Assembly: GCF_016429015.1 (NCBI RefSeq)
Contig: NZ_JAELTU010000012.1
Location: 1-64,000, forward strand
Length of the DNA stretch: 64,000 nucleotides
Direction: 5' to 3'
Source: Rhizobium sp. ASV20
Lineage (GTDB): Bacteria > Pseudomonadota > Alphaproteobacteria > Rhizobiales > Rhizobiaceae
The position numbers were made by a program, and so were the translations under genes. This document shows positions 17,802 through 26,408 of the stretch, piece by piece. Under the pieces are notes generated by a model that saw only the letters and a program-made list of their open reading frames with translations, did not search any database and was not told the DNA's origin. Position 1 is the stretch's first letter. Every line of letters starts with the position of its first letter.

Positions 17802-18887
17802 ATGAATTCCTTCACCCCCGCCACATCGATCGATGGACAGGCGCCGCCTGAGCGATCGCCGGGCGATGAGATCGTCCGCCTCGTCGATGTTCGCCGCCGG
17901 TTCGGCACGACGCCCGCGCTCGACGGCATTTCGCTGACTGCGCGCCGGGGCGAGATCGTTGGCATCATCGGCCGCAGTGGCGCCGGCAAATCGACGTTGA
18001 TCCGTTGCCTGAACGGCCTGGAACGCGCCGACAGCGGCGAAATCCACATCGAAGGCCGTGATATCGCGCGTTTGTCGGAGAAGGAACTGCAGCCGCTGCG
18101 ACGCCGTATCGGCATGGTCTTCCAGCACTTCAACCTGCTGTCTTCGCGCACCGTCGAGGAAAATATCGCCCTGCCGCTGAAGATCGAAGGTGTTGGCAAG
18201 GCGGAGCGATTGCAGCGCGCCCGCGAGCTGCTCGATCTCGTCGGCCTCGCCGACAAGGCGAAAGCCTACCCCTCGGCGCTATCAGGCGGACAGAAGCAGC
18301 GCGTCGGCATCGCGCGCGCTCTTGCCGCCCGGCCTGCCATTCTTCTGTCGGACGAGGCAACATCGGCGCTCGACCCGGAAACGACCCGGGCCATTCTGGC
18401 TCTTCTCAAGGATATCAACCGCAAGCTCGGCCTGACGATCCTGCTCATCACCCATGAAATGGAAGTGATCCGCTCGATCGCCGACCGCGTCGCCGTCATC
18501 GACGCCGGCCGGATCGTCGAGGAGGGTTCGGTCTGGACCGTCTTTGCCAATCCCGCGGCGGAAATCACCGCAAGCCTGCTCAGCGGCGCCCGCCCGCAAC
18601 TGCCGGACCACATTGCCGCTCGCCTGTCCCCCACATCAGGGGCCGAGGCCATCATCAGCGTCGATCTCGCCGGCCCCGCCGCTCAAGGCGCGCTTTTTGC
18701 CGACCTCTCAGCTGCTCTGCCGCGCTCCTTCCGGCTGGTCCACGGCGGCATCGATCATATCCAGAACCAGCCTGTCGCCCGCTTCTTCGTGGCCGTGCCG
18801 ACACGCGACGAGACCTTACCGACGCAGGTCGTCGATTTCTTGAAAGCCCGCTCCGCCCGGGTGGAGGTTCTAGGCTATGACAACTGA
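17802..18887 (+). CDS. metN: Methionine ABC transporter ATP-binding protein
   Basis: ATPase subunit of the D/L-methionine importer, 361 residues. Walker A is GRSGAGKST, the signature is LSGGQKQRVGIARALA, Walker B is ILLSDEATSALDP, and the H-loop is LITHEMEV. The C-terminal ~90 residues form the NIL/ACT-like domain that in MetN binds methionine and gives feedback inhibition. It has a ~27-residue N-terminal extension before the ABC core. It overlaps metI by 11 bp, indicating translational coupling. Confidence 0.95.
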   Translation: MNSFTPATSIDGQAPPERSPGDEIVRLVDVRRRFGTTPALDGISLTARRGEIVGIIGRSGAGKSTLIRCLNGLERADSGEIHIEGRDIARLSEKELQPLRRRIGMVFQHFNLLSSRTVEENIALPLKIEGVGKAERLQRARELLDLVGLADKAKAYPSALSGGQKQRVGIARALAARPAILLSDEATSALDPETTRAILALLKDINRKLGLTILLITHEMEVIRSIADRVAVIDAGRIVEEGSVWTVFANPAAEITASLLSGARPQLPDHIAARLSPTSGAEAIISVDLAGPAAQGALFADLSAALPRSFRLVHGGIDHIQNQPVARFFVAVPTRDETLPTQVVDFLKARSARVEVLGYDN

Positions 18888-19533
18888 TGTAATCCTCGGC
18901 CTGCTTTGGCGCTCGTTCTGGCAAACCATCTGGATGACGGGCGCGTCCGGCTTTCTGTCGCTGATTATCGGTCTGCCGCTCGGCCTCGCCCTCGTCGTTA
19001 CCAGCCGCGGCGGCATCGCCGAGCAAGGAGCGATCAATCGCGTCCTGGGTATCCTGGTCGATGGCTTCCGGGCCGTCCCGTTCATCATCCTGCTCATCGC
19101 GTTGATTCCGCTGACGCGCCTGATCGTCGGAACCGCACTCGGCACGACAGCCGCCATCGTGCCGCTGACCATCGCCGCTATCCCTTATTACGCTCGCGTT
19201 GCCGAGGTCTCGCTGCGCGATGTCGATCGCGGCCTGATCGATGCGGTGCGCGCCATGGGCGGCAATCGCTGGACCATCATCCGCGAGGTGCTGATACCCG
19301 AGGCCATGCCCGGCATTGTCGCAGGCTTTACCGTAACCATCGTGACGCTGATCGGCGCTTCTGCGATGGCCGGTACGATCGGCGGCGGCGGCCTCGGCGA
19401 CCTTGCCATCCGCTATGGCTATCAACGCTACGAGACGAACGTGATGATCGCGGTCGTCATCATCCTGATCATTCTGGTCTGGGGCATGCAATGGCTGGGT
19501 GATCGCCTCGCCACTCGGCTCGATCGCCGCTAA
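18877..19533 (+). CDS. metI: Methionine ABC transporter permease
   Basis: MetI-type inner-membrane permease of 218 residues with about five hydrophobic helices. The cytoplasmic coupling loop motif is visible in AVRAMGGNRWTIIREVLIPEA, with GASAMAGTIGGGGLGD downstream, both typical of methionine permeases. It starts inside the end of metN and completes the importer. No clear T-tailed terminator follows. Confidence 0.95.
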   Translation: MTTDVILGLLWRSFWQTIWMTGASGFLSLIIGLPLGLALVVTSRGGIAEQGAINRVLGILVDGFRAVPFIILLIALIPLTRLIVGTALGTTAAIVPLTIAAIPYYARVAEVSLRDVDRGLIDAVRAMGGNRWTIIREVLIPEAMPGIVAGFTVTIVTLIGASAMAGTIGGGGLGDLAIRYGYQRYETNVMIAVVIILIILVWGMQWLGDRLATRLDRR

Positions 19534-19629
19534 CGTGCTGTCGAGGGCGGCTCCAGCAACCCGCTGGGGATTATCCGTCGAGGGGTGAAGCCGCCTGTTT
19601 CCGGCCGCGTGACGATGCTCGCCCGCGCG

Positions 19630-20628
19630 CTATTCATGCTCCGCCGCCGACGTGGCGGAGTTTTGCCGCGGGTCGAGGTTGAGCATCGGCACCGTGGCAT
19701 TCGGCAGCATCGTGGTCGGCAGCTGCCCGTTCCACTTTTCCGCCTGCGTCAGGAAGATCAGGTTCGGATTGTCGCGCAACGCATCGCCGCGCGCCTTGAT
19801 AGCCTTCGCTTCGGCGTCACCGCGAAGCTGGATCGCCTGGGCATCCGCTTCCGCCTGCAGCCGCACGGCATCGGCCTGTGCCTGGGCGTCGGCGCGACGA
19901 GCATCGGCAGCCGCCTGGGCCTGGGTTACGGTGATCTGCGCCTGCACCTTCTCGCGCTCCGCATTCTGCCGCAGCTTTTGTACTTCGACTTCAGCCAGCA
20001 TCCGCTGTTCTATGCTGTTCTCATAGGCATCCGAGAAGTCGATATTCTCCACTTGCACGCTGTCGATCTGTACCGGCCCTTGAATGCCCGCCTCGATAGC
20101 CGCCTGAACATCTGTGTTGAATTGCGCCCGGTTCTGAATGACGGATGCGGCGGTGAATTTGCCGAACACCGTCTTCACATCCTGCGGTGCCCGCCGCGCG
20201 ATGAGCCGCGATTCGAGATTGCTGAGAGAACCGAACTCCGAATAGACATGTTCGACGGCATCCGCCGGCACATGCCAGGAGATGGTCACGCGCATATCGG
20301 CAGGCTGCTGATCCTGCGAGTAGGCCGCCATCTGCTGATGCTCGTTGGCCTGGCAGCTGGCGCCATTCTGGCAGGTCCAGTAGGTGACCTGCTGGGTGAC
20401 GGGAATCTTGATGACGGTCTCGACCCAAGGCAGCTTGAAATGCAGGCCGGGCTCGGCGGTGCCGACCATGGCGCCAGTACGCAGGACGACGCCGCGCTCT
20501 CCCTGGTCGATCGTGTACCATGAGCTGAAAACCAGCATTAAAACGGCGATGACAGCAACTATGCCTATGAATGCCGTCACCCGACCCTTGTTCGCCATGG
20601 ATGCTATGTCGATTTCCCGGTTTGCCAT
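19630..20628 (-). CDS. SPFH/band 7 (prohibitin-like) membrane protein
   Basis: A 332-residue SPFH-domain protein. One N-terminal membrane anchor (VTAFIGIVAVIAVLMLVF) is followed by the SPFH start YTIDQGERGVVLRTGA and a long Ala/Gln/Arg/Glu-rich coiled coil (about residues 215-285, repeats of AQAQADAVRLQAEADAQ type). Such proteins form oligomeric membrane assemblies that organise microdomains or control proteases. ATG 20628 has GAGGA at good spacing; the upstream ATG at 20643 does not. No HflK/HflC partner is adjacent, so it is a stand-alone prohibitin homologue. Confidence 0.9.
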   Translation of the reverse strand: MANREIDIASMANKGRVTAFIGIVAVIAVLMLVFSSWYTIDQGERGVVLRTGAMVGTAEPGLHFKLPWVETVIKIPVTQQVTYWTCQNGASCQANEHQQMAAYSQDQQPADMRVTISWHVPADAVEHVYSEFGSLSNLESRLIARRAPQDVKTVFGKFTAASVIQNRAQFNTDVQAAIEAGIQGPVQIDSVQVENIDFSDAYENSIEQRMLAEVEVQKLRQNAEREKVQAQITVTQAQAAADARRADAQAQADAVRLQAEADAQAIQLRGDAEAKAIKARGDALRDNPNLIFLTQAEKWNGQLPTTMLPNATVPMLNLDPRQNSATSAAEHE

Positions 20629-20716
20629 CGATGTCCTCACCATTCCCTGATGGCCGAGACATAGATGAGTCGAACCGAAAATGCACTCGCGGGTAGGCTC
20701 GCGACCGATCGCTCCG

Positions 20717-21745
20717 TCAGTTGCGCGTCACCGGCTTCGAGCGCATGCGCGACACCGTCTCTCGTTCCGCGCGTTTGCATCGCATGGGCGGAAGGCCGCG
20801 ATCCATGAGATCCATATCCTCCAACACCATGTCACCCATCTTCTTGAAGGCGCTGTCGAGCGCGCCGGCGCGATGAGCCGAGCGCAGGAAGCCCTTGAGC
20901 TTGCGCACGGGATGATCGAGGCTAAGAGGCTCCTCGGGATAGACGTCGCTCGCCGCAACGATGTGGCCAGACGCGACCGCAGACATCAGCGCATCGAAAT
21001 CGACGACATCGGCGCGGCTGAGCAGAATGAAGGCAGCCCCCTTGCGCATGCTGGCGAAAGCTTCGGCGCCGAGAAAGCCCTTGTTCTCGCTGGTGACGGA
21101 GGCGACCACGAATATGAAATCGCTGCCCGACAGAACCTCGTTTAACCCGGCTGATTGCACACCGTGTTCTCGAAGGATCGATGGTGGCATCCAGGGATCG
21201 AACACTCTGATATTGGCCCGGAAGCCCGAGAGCACCCGGTTCAGTGCTTTGCCAAGGTCGCCGAAGCCGATGATGCCGATATCGCTGCCTGATATCAGGC
21301 GCGACTTCGCGTTGCCGTCGCCGCCCCAAAGCTCCCTGCCCTCGCGAAAGTCGAGATCCGCATCAGTAATGCCGCGCGCCAGGCTCAAGGCAAATCCAAG
21401 GCCGATCTCGGCAACCGGTTCGGCAAAGACCAGACCGGTGGTCACGACATGAATACCGCGTTCGAAAAGCACCTCATAGGGCATGTTGTTGATGAGGTTG
21501 CTCTCGACGTTCAGCACGCAGCGCAGCTGTGGCATGCGACCCAGCGTTTCCTTCGACAGCGGCGGCTGACCGATGATGTATCGCGCCTCGCCAAGCACTT
21601 CGTCTCCCAGTCCGGCGATATCGTCCGGATCCGCCTCCACAATGCGGTATTTGGCGTGAAGGAGTGATAGTGCATCCCCGGTGAAAATAAGTTCAAGCGA
21701 ACGCGGCTCCGGCGCGCTGATGGCCAAGGGTCTGCTATCGGTCAT
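20717..21745 (-). CDS. D-isomer specific 2-hydroxyacid dehydrogenase family protein
   Basis: NAD-dependent 2-hydroxyacid dehydrogenase-type protein of 342 residues. The Rossmann motif is GIIGFGDLG, followed by an Asp acceptor (RVFDPWMP). The catalytic Arg is in LLSRADVVD, the Glu in YPEEPLSLDHP and the His in RSAHRAGAL. Compared with typical members the C-terminus is longer and charged. Substrate unknown. It has no operon partner: the DNA glycosylase ends 54 bp upstream on the same strand. Confidence 0.88.
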   Translation of the reverse strand: MTDSRPLAISAPEPRSLELIFTGDALSLLHAKYRIVEADPDDIAGLGDEVLGEARYIIGQPPLSKETLGRMPQLRCVLNVESNLINNMPYEVLFERGIHVVTTGLVFAEPVAEIGLGFALSLARGITDADLDFREGRELWGGDGNAKSRLISGSDIGIIGFGDLGKALNRVLSGFRANIRVFDPWMPPSILREHGVQSAGLNEVLSGSDFIFVVASVTSENKGFLGAEAFASMRKGAAFILLSRADVVDFDALMSAVASGHIVAASDVYPEEPLSLDHPVRKLKGFLRSAHRAGALDSAFKKMGDMVLEDMDLMDRGLPPMRCKRAERETVSRMRSKPVTRN

Positions 21746-21799
21746 CGTTCCATTCCTCCCTGTCTCGGGCGAGGATCCAATATCATTCGCTGAGTGAGA

Positions 21800-22498
21800 T
21801 CAATCCGCCTCACCCTCTTCACCAGGCATTCCGACAGAGAAGGCGCAGATGCGCGAGAGATGGGTGAGCGGCAAACCCGTCTCCGCATGCCAGGCATTGA
21901 ACTGCTCCTGGATCAGCCGGAGATCTTTCTTGGTAGGCTTGCTTTCCGATATCGACACGCCGGAAAGCCGCAGGCATACGAGAACATCATGGCTCATGAC
22001 GAAGCTGTCCCGACCAAGCGTCCGCAGAAGGTATTGGCCGGTCATGCCGCCGAGCCGGTTTGCCTGCTTGTCCAGCACCGCAAGCAGGCCGATCTGATCC
22101 TCGAGCGGCCAATCGGCAAAGAAACGGCCGGCACTGCCGTAGTCGTCAGCAACCCGCCGGACGAACTGCGCATTGGCACGCACGGACATGATCTTGGCGC
22201 CGTTGCGGATAACCCGCGTATCCGAGGTCAGGTCATGCCAGTAATCGTCGGGTGCGAGATTGAGGAAAGCCGGATCGAAGCCGGAAAAGGCGGCTTCGAA
22301 ACCCGGCCATTTGGCATCGATAATATTGCGCACGAAGCCGGCATAGAAGACATAGCGCGTCATCTCGGACAGAATGCGGTCATCCGGCAGAGCCCGCAGC
22401 GCATCATGGTCAGGTATTCCGGGCATCAGCGCCTTCAGCCCTTCGACGCCACCCTTGCGCTTCTCCGCACGCTCCCTGATCTCCGCAAAGCTTCCCAT
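21800..22498 (-). CDS. tag: DNA-3-methyladenine glycosylase I family protein
   Basis: A 232-residue helix-hairpin-helix superfamily DNA glycosylase of the Tag type, removing 3-methyladenine from alkylated DNA. Recognised from FAEIRERAEKRKGG, the helical core MTRYVFYAGFVRNIIDAKWP and DVLVCLRLSGVSIS. The zinc-binding residues of E. coli Tag are not obvious, so it belongs to the diverged rhizobial branch annotated under this name. ATG 22498 is chosen; longer readings enter unrelated sequence. Confidence 0.75.
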   Translation of the reverse strand: MGSFAEIRERAEKRKGGVEGLKALMPGIPDHDALRALPDDRILSEMTRYVFYAGFVRNIIDAKWPGFEAAFSGFDPAFLNLAPDDYWHDLTSDTRVIRNGAKIMSVRANAQFVRRVADDYGSAGRFFADWPLEDQIGLLAVLDKQANRLGGMTGQYLLRTLGRDSFVMSHDVLVCLRLSGVSISESKPTKKDLRLIQEQFNAWHAETGLPLTHLSRICAFSVGMPGEEGEAD

Positions 22499-22755
22499 GA
22501 ATGTCCTCCTTCGGCCGCGCCTCATACCAAATCTTTTACATCCGGTGCCTGCGCGCAAGGGGTTGCAAAGCAGGCTCAACCCACCGGAAACACGGCATCG
22601 AAACCACCGACGGAAAGTTGATCAGACTCCCGCTTGAATCGATCAGCCGACGATTGAAACCATTCCAGACTGCACCAGATACCTTCGTGAAATTAACTTG
22701 AGATTTCACATACCATGGCGTTAATTTCAGCGGCGTCGGATCGGAGCCTCGCACC

Positions 22756-23016
22756 ATGAACAACAAAGACTGGAACTATCCCATCATGGTCATCTGCAAG
22801 CGGACCGGAAAGGTGTACACGGTCGCCAACACAAAGGAAGCGCTGGACATGCTGCTGAATGCGTGGCCCGTGGCGGAAGGCAAGGCGTTTATGATCGCAC
22901 TGCAGATCTGTGCCGATGTAGAAAGCGGCCACGGACAGGAGACGGAAGCCCGGAACAGTTTCGTTGCCGCTGCAATGGAAGCCGGCGTGCCGATCGAAAC
23001 CCCGGTGGTTCAGTAG
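22756..23016 (+). CDS. DUF982 domain-containing protein (copy 1)
   Basis: An 86-residue protein of the DUF982 family, almost confined to Rhizobiales and of unknown function. Family traits: a central block with ANTKEALDMLLNAWPVAEGKAF and a C-terminal helix in which an Ala-rich stretch precedes AGVPI. It is the first of three DUF982 genes within 1.5 kb. Confidence 0.85.
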   Translation: MNNKDWNYPIMVICKRTGKVYTVANTKEALDMLLNAWPVAEGKAFMIALQICADVESGHGQETEARNSFVAAAMEAGVPIETPVVQ

Positions 23017-23115
23017 AGCATCAGCCCAAAGTGTTATCAGCTCAAAACATGAAGCCTTTGCGTAAACCCTTATGAGCGCACTGCGTTCGTTGGACGATTT
23101 GGAACAAGGCGCCCA

Positions 23116-23235
23116 ATGATCGTCGCACTGCTTGTCGTCATTGTTCTCGCAATAGTCTTGCGCGGTATCCTGCGTGCTATTTTCACAGGAGTGGCAATCC
23201 TGCTCCTGTTCATGCTCGTTGTGATCGCATTGTAG
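23116..23235 (+). CDS. 39-residue hydrophobic membrane peptide
   Basis: A very small reading frame, below usual gene-calling limits. It encodes a strongly hydrophobic peptide (MIVALLVVIVLAIVLRG, then a second hydrophobic half IFTGVAILLLFMLVVIAL) with two Arg residues in the middle, so it could span the membrane once or form a hairpin. An AAGG ribosome site lies 7 nt before the ATG. It sits between two DUF982 genes on the same strand. Function unknown; possibly a small stress or regulatory membrane peptide. Confidence 0.55.
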   Translation: MIVALLVVIVLAIVLRGILRAIFTGVAILLLFMLVVIAL

Positions 23236-23425
23236 CCGTGCTCCGGCGAAAAACGCACGCTCCCGATCCCACCCGCGTGCATCCAAAATGCAGCCACAAG
23301 CCGCCTTGTCGCTTGATGCCCACGCCGATTTCCAATCGCAGAATCGCTCCGACCGATTTTCCGAAAAATTTCGAAACCTTTTCCCGCGGCGGGAGTTTGG
23401 GTAGCGATGTCGGAGCATAATAAAA

Positions 23426-23683
23426 ATGAACATGAACTTTAGTGCCAGCAAAACGCGCTGGTCCGAGCCCGTATATTTGCGTATCGGCTATGGAATGCCG
23501 GAAACGATAAGAAGCCCGAAGGAAGCATTGAATCATCTTCTCTTCCGCTGGCCCGCCATCCGGGGCGAGAAATATCAATCGGCGGCACATCTCTGCGGTG
23601 CCGCGAGCGGAAATCTCCTTCTATTCGAGCAGGCCAGGAACGTGTTTCTCGAAGCCTGCCTCGAAGCAAACGTGCTGGACTAG
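23426..23683 (+). CDS. DUF982 domain-containing protein (copy 2)
   Basis: An 85-residue DUF982 protein with the family core SPKEALNHLLFRWPAIRGEKY and a C-terminal helix ending EACLEANVLD. Only about 30% similar to its neighbours by eye, so the cluster is an old duplication. The last bases overlap a possible minus-strand reading frame. Function unknown. Confidence 0.85.
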   Translation: MNMNFSASKTRWSEPVYLRIGYGMPETIRSPKEALNHLLFRWPAIRGEKYQSAAHLCGAASGNLLLFEQARNVFLEACLEANVLD

Positions 23684-23931
23684 GCGAGTGGCGTAAACAC
23701 AAGCTTGTGACCGGACGTAGTCGCGTCGAGCCTCGCAGCATGGCGAAGACACCCTTCGATGCGCGCACAAAACGGCTCGCCAAGCGAGAGCGACAACCAT
23801 CGACAGCCGCCCACAATATCGAAAGCTAACCAGTTTGCCTGCGGGTCAGCTGGAAGACGGCTGACCGCTGCATGGCCGTGGACGCGCAGCCGAAAACAAC
23901 CGTAATAATGTCGGGCAAGATAGCGTACCAT
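23680..23931 (-). CDS. Possible small hypothetical protein
   Basis: An 83-residue frame between two DUF982 genes on the opposite strand, overlapping the end of copy 2 by four bases. Its codon use looks natural for this genome, and it fills an otherwise empty 300-bp gap. The ribosome site is weak and no family is recognised. It could be chance; kept at low confidence. Confidence 0.3.
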   Translation of the reverse strand: MVRYLARHYYGCFRLRVHGHAAVSRLPADPQANWLAFDIVGGCRWLSLSLGEPFCARIEGCLRHAARLDATTSGHKLVFTPLA

Positions 23932-23986
23932 GCGGAATGCTTCTTGCAGGCTTACCGGAGCATTTACGTTTCGGAGGTAACGCGTT

Positions 23987-24241
23987 TTGAAACGAAACAC
24001 TTTACGACCATTTCCTGCCGTAACTCTCGTCATGGGAGAGGACGGCGGCTACCGCCGTGTCAATTCGGTGCATCAGGTTGCAGAATTATTGTTGGAGCAT
24101 TGGCCGGTCGAAAACGGCGAAGAATACGTTGCTGCGGTACGTGTGTGCCTGGAGGCCATGCTGGGAGCCGTCCCTCCGGAAGCGGCAAGGGAAGCTCTGA
24201 TCAAAGCGGCGCGGGAGGCCGGCATATCGGTGATGCAGTGA
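23987..24241 (+). CDS. DUF982 domain-containing protein (copy 3)
   Basis: An 84-residue DUF982 protein: NSVHQVAELLLEHWPVENG is the family core, followed by EEYVAAVRVCLEAM and the Ala-rich terminal helix with AGISV. The ATG at 23987 follows a GGAGG at about 8 nt spacing. Third copy in the cluster. Function unknown. Confidence 0.85.
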   Translation: MKRNTLRPFPAVTLVMGEDGGYRRVNSVHQVAELLLEHWPVENGEEYVAAVRVCLEAMLGAVPPEAAREALIKAAREAGISVMQ

Positions 24242-24363
24242 AATCCTCACTTTGCTCCGCAAGCGATTGGAATCAAACAAGAAGCAATTCACCTTTTGTG
24301 AACCACTGCCAGCGATTGTTCCAACAAGGGCAGGCGATTCGCCATGCCAATGACGGAGAGATT

Positions 24364-24615
24364 ATGTCGCTTTTAGCATTCCCGGCCGACAGACGCACCA
24401 GCGATATCAGACGCTGCGCCAAGGCATTGTTGCAACTGAATGGCGAAGAAGCCAATCGCTTCTGGCGTTCGGAAATGGCAGGCTTTGCTGCAAGACTGAC
24501 GGCACAGGGAATCGACGAAGGCGAAATTTCGCAGCAAGCCGCCCTCTTCATGCATGCGGTTCAGATGGAACTGCAACTGGCCTTCGCGATGGATGAGCTC
24601 AACGCCTCAGCCTGA
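24364..24615 (+). CDS. Small DUF6074-like protein
   Basis: An 83-residue protein with the pattern LLAFPADRRTSDIRRCAKALL followed by WRSEMAGFAARLTAQG and a C-terminal helix. It resembles small rhizobial proteins grouped as DUF6074, function unknown. The ATG at 24364 has an ideal GGAGAG ribosome site; a much longer upstream in-frame reading overlaps DUF982 copy 3 and is a shadow. It appears to be the last gene of the small-protein cluster. Confidence 0.75.
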   Translation: MSLLAFPADRRTSDIRRCAKALLQLNGEEANRFWRSEMAGFAARLTAQGIDEGEISQQAALFMHAVQMELQLAFAMDELNASA

Positions 24616-24620
24616 GACGG

Positions 24621-24947
24621 CTACCGCGGCAATCTGCAGAACGCAACAGACTTGTCGCCGCTAGTCGGCGACTTGAGCTGCACGGTCCATTCTCCGCCGG
24701 GAAAATGATATCCCTTGGAAGAGGCAACGCCTGCAATCTGCATGCAGGCTTTCCGGGCATCGGCGCTCGGTACGTCTATCGTCGCCGTCACAGCATATTT
24801 CCGGCTGGAAACCTGGCAAGGTCCGGTGAACAGGCCGGTGTTATCGATCATCTTGCAGACGCGATACGCGTTGCTCACGGCATCGTCGGCAGCCACTGCA
24901 GAATTGGCGACCACCAGGACAGTGGCCACCACCAAAAATCGTTTCAT
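24621..24947 (-). CDS. Secreted hypothetical protein
   Basis: A 108-residue protein with a clear Sec signal peptide (MKRFLVVATVLVVANSAVAA) and a mature part of ~85 residues with four cysteines that could form disulfides (RVCKMID, GPCQVS, ACMQIAG, FCRLPR). Likely periplasmic. No family recognised. Convergent with the DUF6074-like gene, 5 bp apart. Confidence 0.8.
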   Translation of the reverse strand: MKRFLVVATVLVVANSAVAADDAVSNAYRVCKMIDNTGLFTGPCQVSSRKYAVTATIDVPSADARKACMQIAGVASSKGYHFPGGEWTVQLKSPTSGDKSVAFCRLPR

Positions 24948-25315
24948 TGAAAACCCCGTTCCCCGCGACAACACGCTGCCAGAGCCCGTTTCGTCTTGCA
25001 AGTCATGTTGCGCGGATTTGCGGCAACTGTTTGGAAATACAACGCAAGCCGAAGCAGCTTGTTCTCGAAAAATGCGGGCTGCTCCGACATTTCAACCGGA
25101 TTGCGGCCACAGGACCATACGACAGTTCTATCAATGAGGTGACGAATGTCAGCAGCAAGACCGCTGCCATCCCGCGATCAAGCACCCGACGATTACAGCG
25201 CAATGCGACGCCTTATTTTACGACCTGTGAAAAGCGCATCGCTGACAGGATCCTATTAACCTCTAGGATATTAGAACATGTCAAATTAGCGAAACTGCTA
25301 TCCGGAAACGACGCG
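24948..25315. other. Intergenic region, no gene; possible operator
   Basis: A 368-bp stretch upstream of both the secreted protein and the PilZ gene. It contains an inverted repeat ATCCTA-N8-TAGGAT at 25250-25269, about 45 nt before the PilZ start, which could be an operator or leader hairpin. No coding pattern was seen. Confidence 0.4.
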
Positions 25316-25570
25316 ATGACCGAAGCCTCGCAAAACAACCGAATGTCTGCACGAAAGCGGACACTTCTCGGTGCCAAGATCATCTTCAACGACGGCCATT
25401 CGGTCTACGATTGCCTCGTGAGAAACCTGTCCGATACGGGCGCGATGATCCAGATCGAAAACCCGCTTGCAGCCCCGAATACGTTTGATCTCCAGCTATC
25501 CGATAACAGACTGCTGGCCTGCGAAGTCCGCTGGCGAAAGATCAACAGCATCGGCGTTCAGTTCGTGTAA
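25316..25570 (+). CDS. PilZ domain protein
   Basis: An 84-residue single PilZ domain, a cyclic-di-GMP receptor module. Seen: the RxxxR-like Arg-rich start (ARKRTLLGAKI), the second motif NLSDTGAMIQIE matching [D/N]xSxxG, and the terminal strands EVRWRKINSIGVQFV. Such stand-alone PilZ proteins control motility or exopolysaccharide in rhizobia. ATG 25316 gives a typical one-domain length. No partner gene is adjacent. Confidence 0.88.
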   Translation: MTEASQNNRMSARKRTLLGAKIIFNDGHSVYDCLVRNLSDTGAMIQIENPLAAPNTFDLQLSDNRLLACEVRWRKINSIGVQFV

Positions 25571-25630
25571 CCGTTGCACCCGTACCGCGCAGGGCGGGGT
25601 TACGATGACTGATTCTCGAAAGCTTTTAAA

Positions 25631-25942
25631 ATGCCCTTTGAAGACGACTTTGAGGACGCTCAAAACACCCAACCACCAGCAGCATAGATCGGCGGAAAGC
25701 GCACCCTTGCCCCTCGCCTCGTCGAGCTGATCGGCCGCACTCCTCACGAGCTCTATGCCAAGCCGTTCGTCGGCATGGGCGGTGTCTTCTTCCGTCGTCG
25801 GCGTGTCCCGCCCACCAACGAGGTCACTGCCGATGTCAAAATTGCAAGATCGCGCATTCGGCTACACCTGTCTCAAAGAAGTAGCCTTGAAGCAACCAGC
25901 AGCGGCCCCGTCGATCCTGCTCATGCATTGCCAACTCCGTAG
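25631..25942 (+). pseudogene. Phage-type DNA adenine methylase remnant with in-frame amber codon
   Basis: One frame reads MPFEDDFEDAQNTQPPAA, then TAG at 25685-25687, then IGGKRTLAPRLVELIG and YAKPFVGMGGVFFRR. The latter two are the AdoMet-binding N-terminus of D12-class N6-adenine methyltransferases (Y.GGKR and EPFVGMGG.F). The TAG stands exactly where these enzymes have Tyr, so one base change explains it. Homology fades after about residue 65 and the frame stops at 25940, so the catalytic DPPY part is gone. A decayed mobile-element gene. Confidence 0.75.
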
Positions 25943-25963
25943 AGTTGCCGCATTCTCTAAGGA

Positions 25964-26362
25964 ATGAGCAAAGTCTTGCCAAAACACGATCGAATGGAAC
26001 TGCGCAAAGCCATCGGCAACCGCGTTATTCTACCGCCACAGGCGCGGCCTTACTTCAGAGGGCCTGCTTATCTCATCGCCCACGCGTGTTTCGCCTGCCA
26101 GAAATCGTGGAAACGCACAGGCGAGACCGAGCACGCCTGTCCGGAATGCGGAAGACCCCTCGCGCTAATGGGGCGCAGTTTGCAGGTGCCTAAAAAACGC
26201 GACGATGAGCAATGGGAAAAGCTTCGCAAATTGTGGGAAGCGGGTTTCCGTTTCTGGAGCTACAGGAGCTTCCCCGAGGCCGAGCCATATCCCGATAGTC
26301 TCAGGGAAGTAGATGCGTGGATCAAGCGCAACCCTAAGCACCGTATGCGGGCCGAATCCTGA
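25964..26362 (+). CDS. Zinc-ribbon protein of unknown function
   Basis: A 132-residue protein with a central zinc ribbon: CFACQKSWKR and then CPECGRPLALMGRS (two CxxC knuckles about 17 residues apart). The C-terminal half is rich in aromatic and charged residues (EKLRKLWEAGFRFWSYRSFP). No signal peptide. Similar small proteins occur scattered in proteobacterial accessory regions, function unknown. It lies between the methylase remnant and the TOPRIM remnant and seems intact itself. Confidence 0.75.
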   Translation: MSKVLPKHDRMELRKAIGNRVILPPQARPYFRGPAYLIAHACFACQKSWKRTGETEHACPECGRPLALMGRSLQVPKKRDDEQWEKLRKLWEAGFRFWSYRSFPEAEPYPDSLREVDAWIKRNPKHRMRAES

Positions 26363-26408
26363 CTTCGCAATCTCTGACCGCCTTCGCCCGGACAAGGGGG
26401 CTGTTTGA

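Noticed and set aside
18655..19491. Minus-strand frame over metN/metI
   Set aside because: Antisense shadow rich in Asp/His/Arg; metN and metI carry all expected motifs.
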